Origin: SFLA01 sp964485815
GTDB taxonomy: Bacteria > Bacillota > Clostridia > Oscillospirales > CAG-382
Reading direction: 5' to 3'
NCBI GenBank assembly: GCA_964485815.1
Contig: CAZAJX010000027.1
Location: forward strand, 1-24,746
Length of the DNA stretch: 24,746 bases
The first letter of the stretch is position 1. Every line of letters begins with the position of its first letter. The translations under genes were made by a program, and so were the position numbers. Of this stretch, positions 22,376 to 24,746 are shown one piece after another. The notes under the pieces were generated by a model. The model was given only the letters and a program-made list of their open reading frames with translations. It searched no databases and had not been told where the DNA came from.

Positions 22376-24746
22376 TTACTTAATAAAATTAACGATAATC
22401 TCACCATTTGTTTGTTGGGTTATTCTATCATAAATGTCATCCAACATTGCCTGGGTCCATGCTTGACCGCGAACATCAATAAAAACCTCATACGTTGTAC
22501 CGCTTGGCAATTTGTTCAGACGATCGTTATATTGGTTAACAACATTATATACCAACGAATTACGGCCATTTGCGGTGGTTATTGTATAATTCTTAACCTC
22601 CACAAAATGCTTGGTGGTTTTATTATAAAAATCCGGTCTAATACTATTTGCGGCGCCATATGTAGTCTCAAAAAGGTCACCGTCTCTAAATTCGTACGCT
22701 TTGTTGTATGTATAACCGAGTTCAGAAGTAAAACGGGTATAAGAAAGAAAGATTTCGCTTTGACGCCATGTAGGTCTTGCACCAACATAATTACTTGCAG
22801 GAACAATATCGGTTATTCCTAAATTCACAGCTTGAACATCTGTTATTGTATCAAAAGCTTCTGCAGCGGTTATGGCGGAAAAATATTGAACAGCAGTGTG
22901 TGTAGCCGTGGCATTTGCCAAAAGCTGAATATTAAGCGAAAGGATATATGCTTGATTTGCAGCGCTCAAGAATGTTGTAACGGTGTTAAGCCCTTCAACG
23001 GCTAAAATAATAGCTTCTCTATATTGAGCTTCTAGAAGCGAGAAATACAGCCACATGCCATTGTATTCATCGCTTCCGACAGGAACATCGTACAACTGAC
23101 CGTTTGCGATCGCTTCATCAATTTTGTTTTTTGCTTGATATACGCAACATTCTATAGAAAAAGGGCTATCATTGTCATATGCTTCGTAACACGCATTAAG
23201 CCAAGAAATGTTATTAACCGATAGCAATAAAACATCAGAACTTTCGCCTGTATCGGCTAGTTGATACCAATATTTTTCATTGTTGTATAATGTTGCAACA
23301 CATAACGTAAAAGCGTCGGATTGATCTCGTGTGAATTTTATAGATTTAACATCATCTAATGCACATATTAAAACAACGCAATCATCAGTCCAGCTAATTG
23401 ACGGCGTATACGGATACGTTACCGTTACAATTACTGTACCCGGAGTTATGCCTGTTAAGACACCTGTGTTTGAGTCAATAGTTGCGCTTCCGGTGCCATT
23501 GATAACCGACCATGTGATTCCGTTTTGCCCGTTAACATACGAAATAGACGAATACATAGTGGCAACAAAGCTGTGCGCACTGCCCGCTACCAAAGTGCTT
23601 ATCTCGTTTCGAATTTCAACGCCGCTGTAACTTTCGGAAAGTTTTGTCAGTTCCCAGTGCTGCGTCATATCCGTCTTTGAGTGTGATTTATAAATAACAT
23701 CAGCACTTGTAGTGACCGTTGACGGACGAGAGACCGTATAAGCCGACCCGTAGCGGTTGGTAATAGTATAGCCGTTAGAATCGGAAAGAATATACCATTT
23801 AGCTTCAGTGGGTACGTTTGTTTCCGATGTGCCGATATCCGAGCAAACAAGTGTAGTTCCGTTTCTTGTCCAACCCATCGCACTGTTCACCATAGAACGG
23901 ATGCTGTATAGACCTCCGCCTATATGTGTTATTTTAAAGAAAGAATTACGCTGGGTTGGAGCAAGCCCTCCGGTGTTCCAAACAGAAAGCGGCATACCGG
24001 ATTGATATGAGTTAAGATTGTATAATTCAATTCTATACGGAAGCTGCGTACTTTCGACGCTATATATTCCGTTTGGAATTATAACATATACGCCACATGA
24101 AGCGGTGCTACTAGTTCCATCAGATTCAGTAATTGTTGCAGTTATTGTCGCTGCACCGGCATTTAAGCCTGTGATCAATCCTGTATTCGAAACAGAAACC
24201 GTAGACGGGCTGTTTGACGCCCACGTAACTGTTGCGTTTGACGAAGTAGAAACAGTCAGCTGGTGTGTATATCCCAGTTGGAGATTTACAAGGGAACTAC
24301 TTAGTGAAATGACCGGTGCATAAGTCATAACCACATACGGTCTGCGGTCGGTTATGGCGGTTTCCGAAGAACAAGGGACTTTTTTGTATAGGTCGCTTGT
24401 TTCATTGGGATTCATCATTGTAAGGCCGCCCTCGGGAGAGTTTCCGGCTTTCCACCACTCTACAATGCTCGTAATATCAAAACAAGCAAAGTTACCCGAT
24501 GGCATATAGGCGGTTACGGGAGAAAGTCCGGGGTAGCCTCCGGGAGCGTTACTCCACGTCACTCCGCTTTCCGTCCACGGGATATTTACGTTTGCCAATA
24601 CATTTATAGGGAGATTATCGTGCCCCGATGCATCCCAAGTGTAGAATTTTACGCTGGTTATTTGTGAAGCGGTCAAGCTGTTGTAAAGATCGCTGTTATA
24701 CAGTCCCGGCAGGCGGAAGATAGCTCTTCCCACGCCGTAGGTAGAA
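22376..24746 (-). CDS. Modular surface protein with C-terminal PD-(D/E)xK nuclease-like toxin domain (5' end missing)
   Basis: The frame is open to the right edge, so the signal peptide and more N-terminal domains lie outside; residues here count from the GTG at 24733. Domains in order: DNRLRE-like (1-140, with WTESGVTWSNAPGG and FDITSIVEWW); Ig-like Big_2 (about 141-218, TVSVSNTGLITGLNAGAATI); ricin-type lectin-like (about 219-366); second Big_2 (371-457, GVLTGITPGTVIVTV); an unassigned helical region (458-650); and a C-terminal domain of about 130 residues. That last domain has RPDFYN (Asp701) and then FVEVKNY (Glu712, Lys714), the D-x(n)-ExK spacing of PD-(D/E)xK nucleases, and later FIDVRGQ. 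The DNA is AT-richer than the neighbouring operons, which may mean transfer. I infer a secreted, carbohydrate-binding polymorphic toxin; a DNA target is assumed from the fold only. Confidence 0.8.
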   Translation of the reverse strand, partial: STYGVGRAIFRLPGLYNSDLYNSLTASQITSVKFYTWDASGHDNLPINVLANVNIPWTESGVTWSNAPGGYPGLSPVTAYMPSGNFACFDITSIVEWWKAGNSPEGGLTMMNPNETSDLYKKVPCSSETAITDRRPYVVMTYAPVISLSSSLVNLQLGYTHQLTVSTSSNATVTWASNSPSTVSVSNTGLITGLNAGAATITATITESDGTSSTASCGVYVIIPNGIYSVESTQLPYRIELYNLNSYQSGMPLSVWNTGGLAPTQRNSFFKITHIGGGLYSIRSMVNSAMGWTRNGTTLVCSDIGTSETNVPTEAKWYILSDSNGYTITNRYGSAYTVSRPSTVTTSADVIYKSHSKTDMTQHWELTKLSESYSGVEIRNEISTLVAGSAHSFVATMYSSISYVNGQNGITWSVINGTGSATIDSNTGVLTGITPGTVIVTVTYPYTPSISWTDDCVVLICALDDVKSIKFTRDQSDAFTLCVATLYNNEKYWYQLADTGESSDVLLLSVNNISWLNACYEAYDNDSPFSIECCVYQAKNKIDEAIANGQLYDVPVGSDEYNGMWLYFSLLEAQYREAIILAVEGLNTVTTFLSAANQAYILSLNIQLLANATATHTAVQYFSAITAAEAFDTITDVQAVNLGITDIVPASNYVGARPTWRQSEIFLSYTRFTSELGYTYNKAYEFRDGDLFETTYGAANSIRPDFYNKTTKHFVEVKNYTITTANGRNSLVYNVVNQYNDRLNKLPSGTTYEVFIDVRGQAWTQAMLDDIYDRITQQTNGEIIVNFIK

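Overview
The window looks like a chromosomal segment of a gut-type Clostridia (Oscillospiraceae/Ruminococcaceae-like Firmicute). The grounds are a C-terminal type I dockerin on a large secreted protein, several SxPE-rich lipoproteins, strong AGGAGG ribosome binding sites, sigma-A type promoters (TTGACN-N16/17-TATAAT), and a BmrCD/LmrCD-like heterodimeric exporter. The taxonomic placement is inference. I saw no rRNA, tRNA, CRISPR array or insertion sequence.

Layout. Bases 1-3877 hold the 3' end of a secreted protein gene, a small lipoprotein gene, and a convergent gene for a large parallel beta-helix lipoprotein. Bases 4026-5913 hold an AI-2E/PerM-type membrane protein, then a divergent pair made of a small XRE repressor and a 90-residue DUF6809-like protein, with a perfect operator-like palindrome filling a promoter spacer. 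Bases 5914-6245 are non-coding and dense in palindromes. Bases 6246-8657 (minus strand) are the housekeeping pair argS-yebC. Bases 8766-12530 hold a 1169-residue dockerin protein built from repeated modules, behind a long, probably folded 5' leader.

Bases 12646-15063 form a compact glycolipid-like cassette: a GT8 glycosyltransferase, a PlsC-type acyltransferase and a CrtO-like membrane acyltransferase. Bases 15076-15781 hold a membrane-anchored XRE regulator, and 15799-16653 (minus) a lipoprotein. Bases 16838-21636 are one MarR-controlled operon: MarR regulator, zinc-ribbon membrane protein and two ABC half-transporters. In the ABC pair one ATP site is degenerate and the other is canonical.

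Bases 21658-24746 (minus) are the most interesting part. A long modular surface protein (DNRLRE-like domain, two Ig-like domains, ricin-type lectin-like domain) ends in what looks like a PD-(D/E)xK nuclease domain. It is followed 28 bases later by a small cytosolic protein with a DUF4304-like N-terminus. This is the arrangement of a polymorphic toxin and its immunity protein. Its 5' end lies beyond the window.
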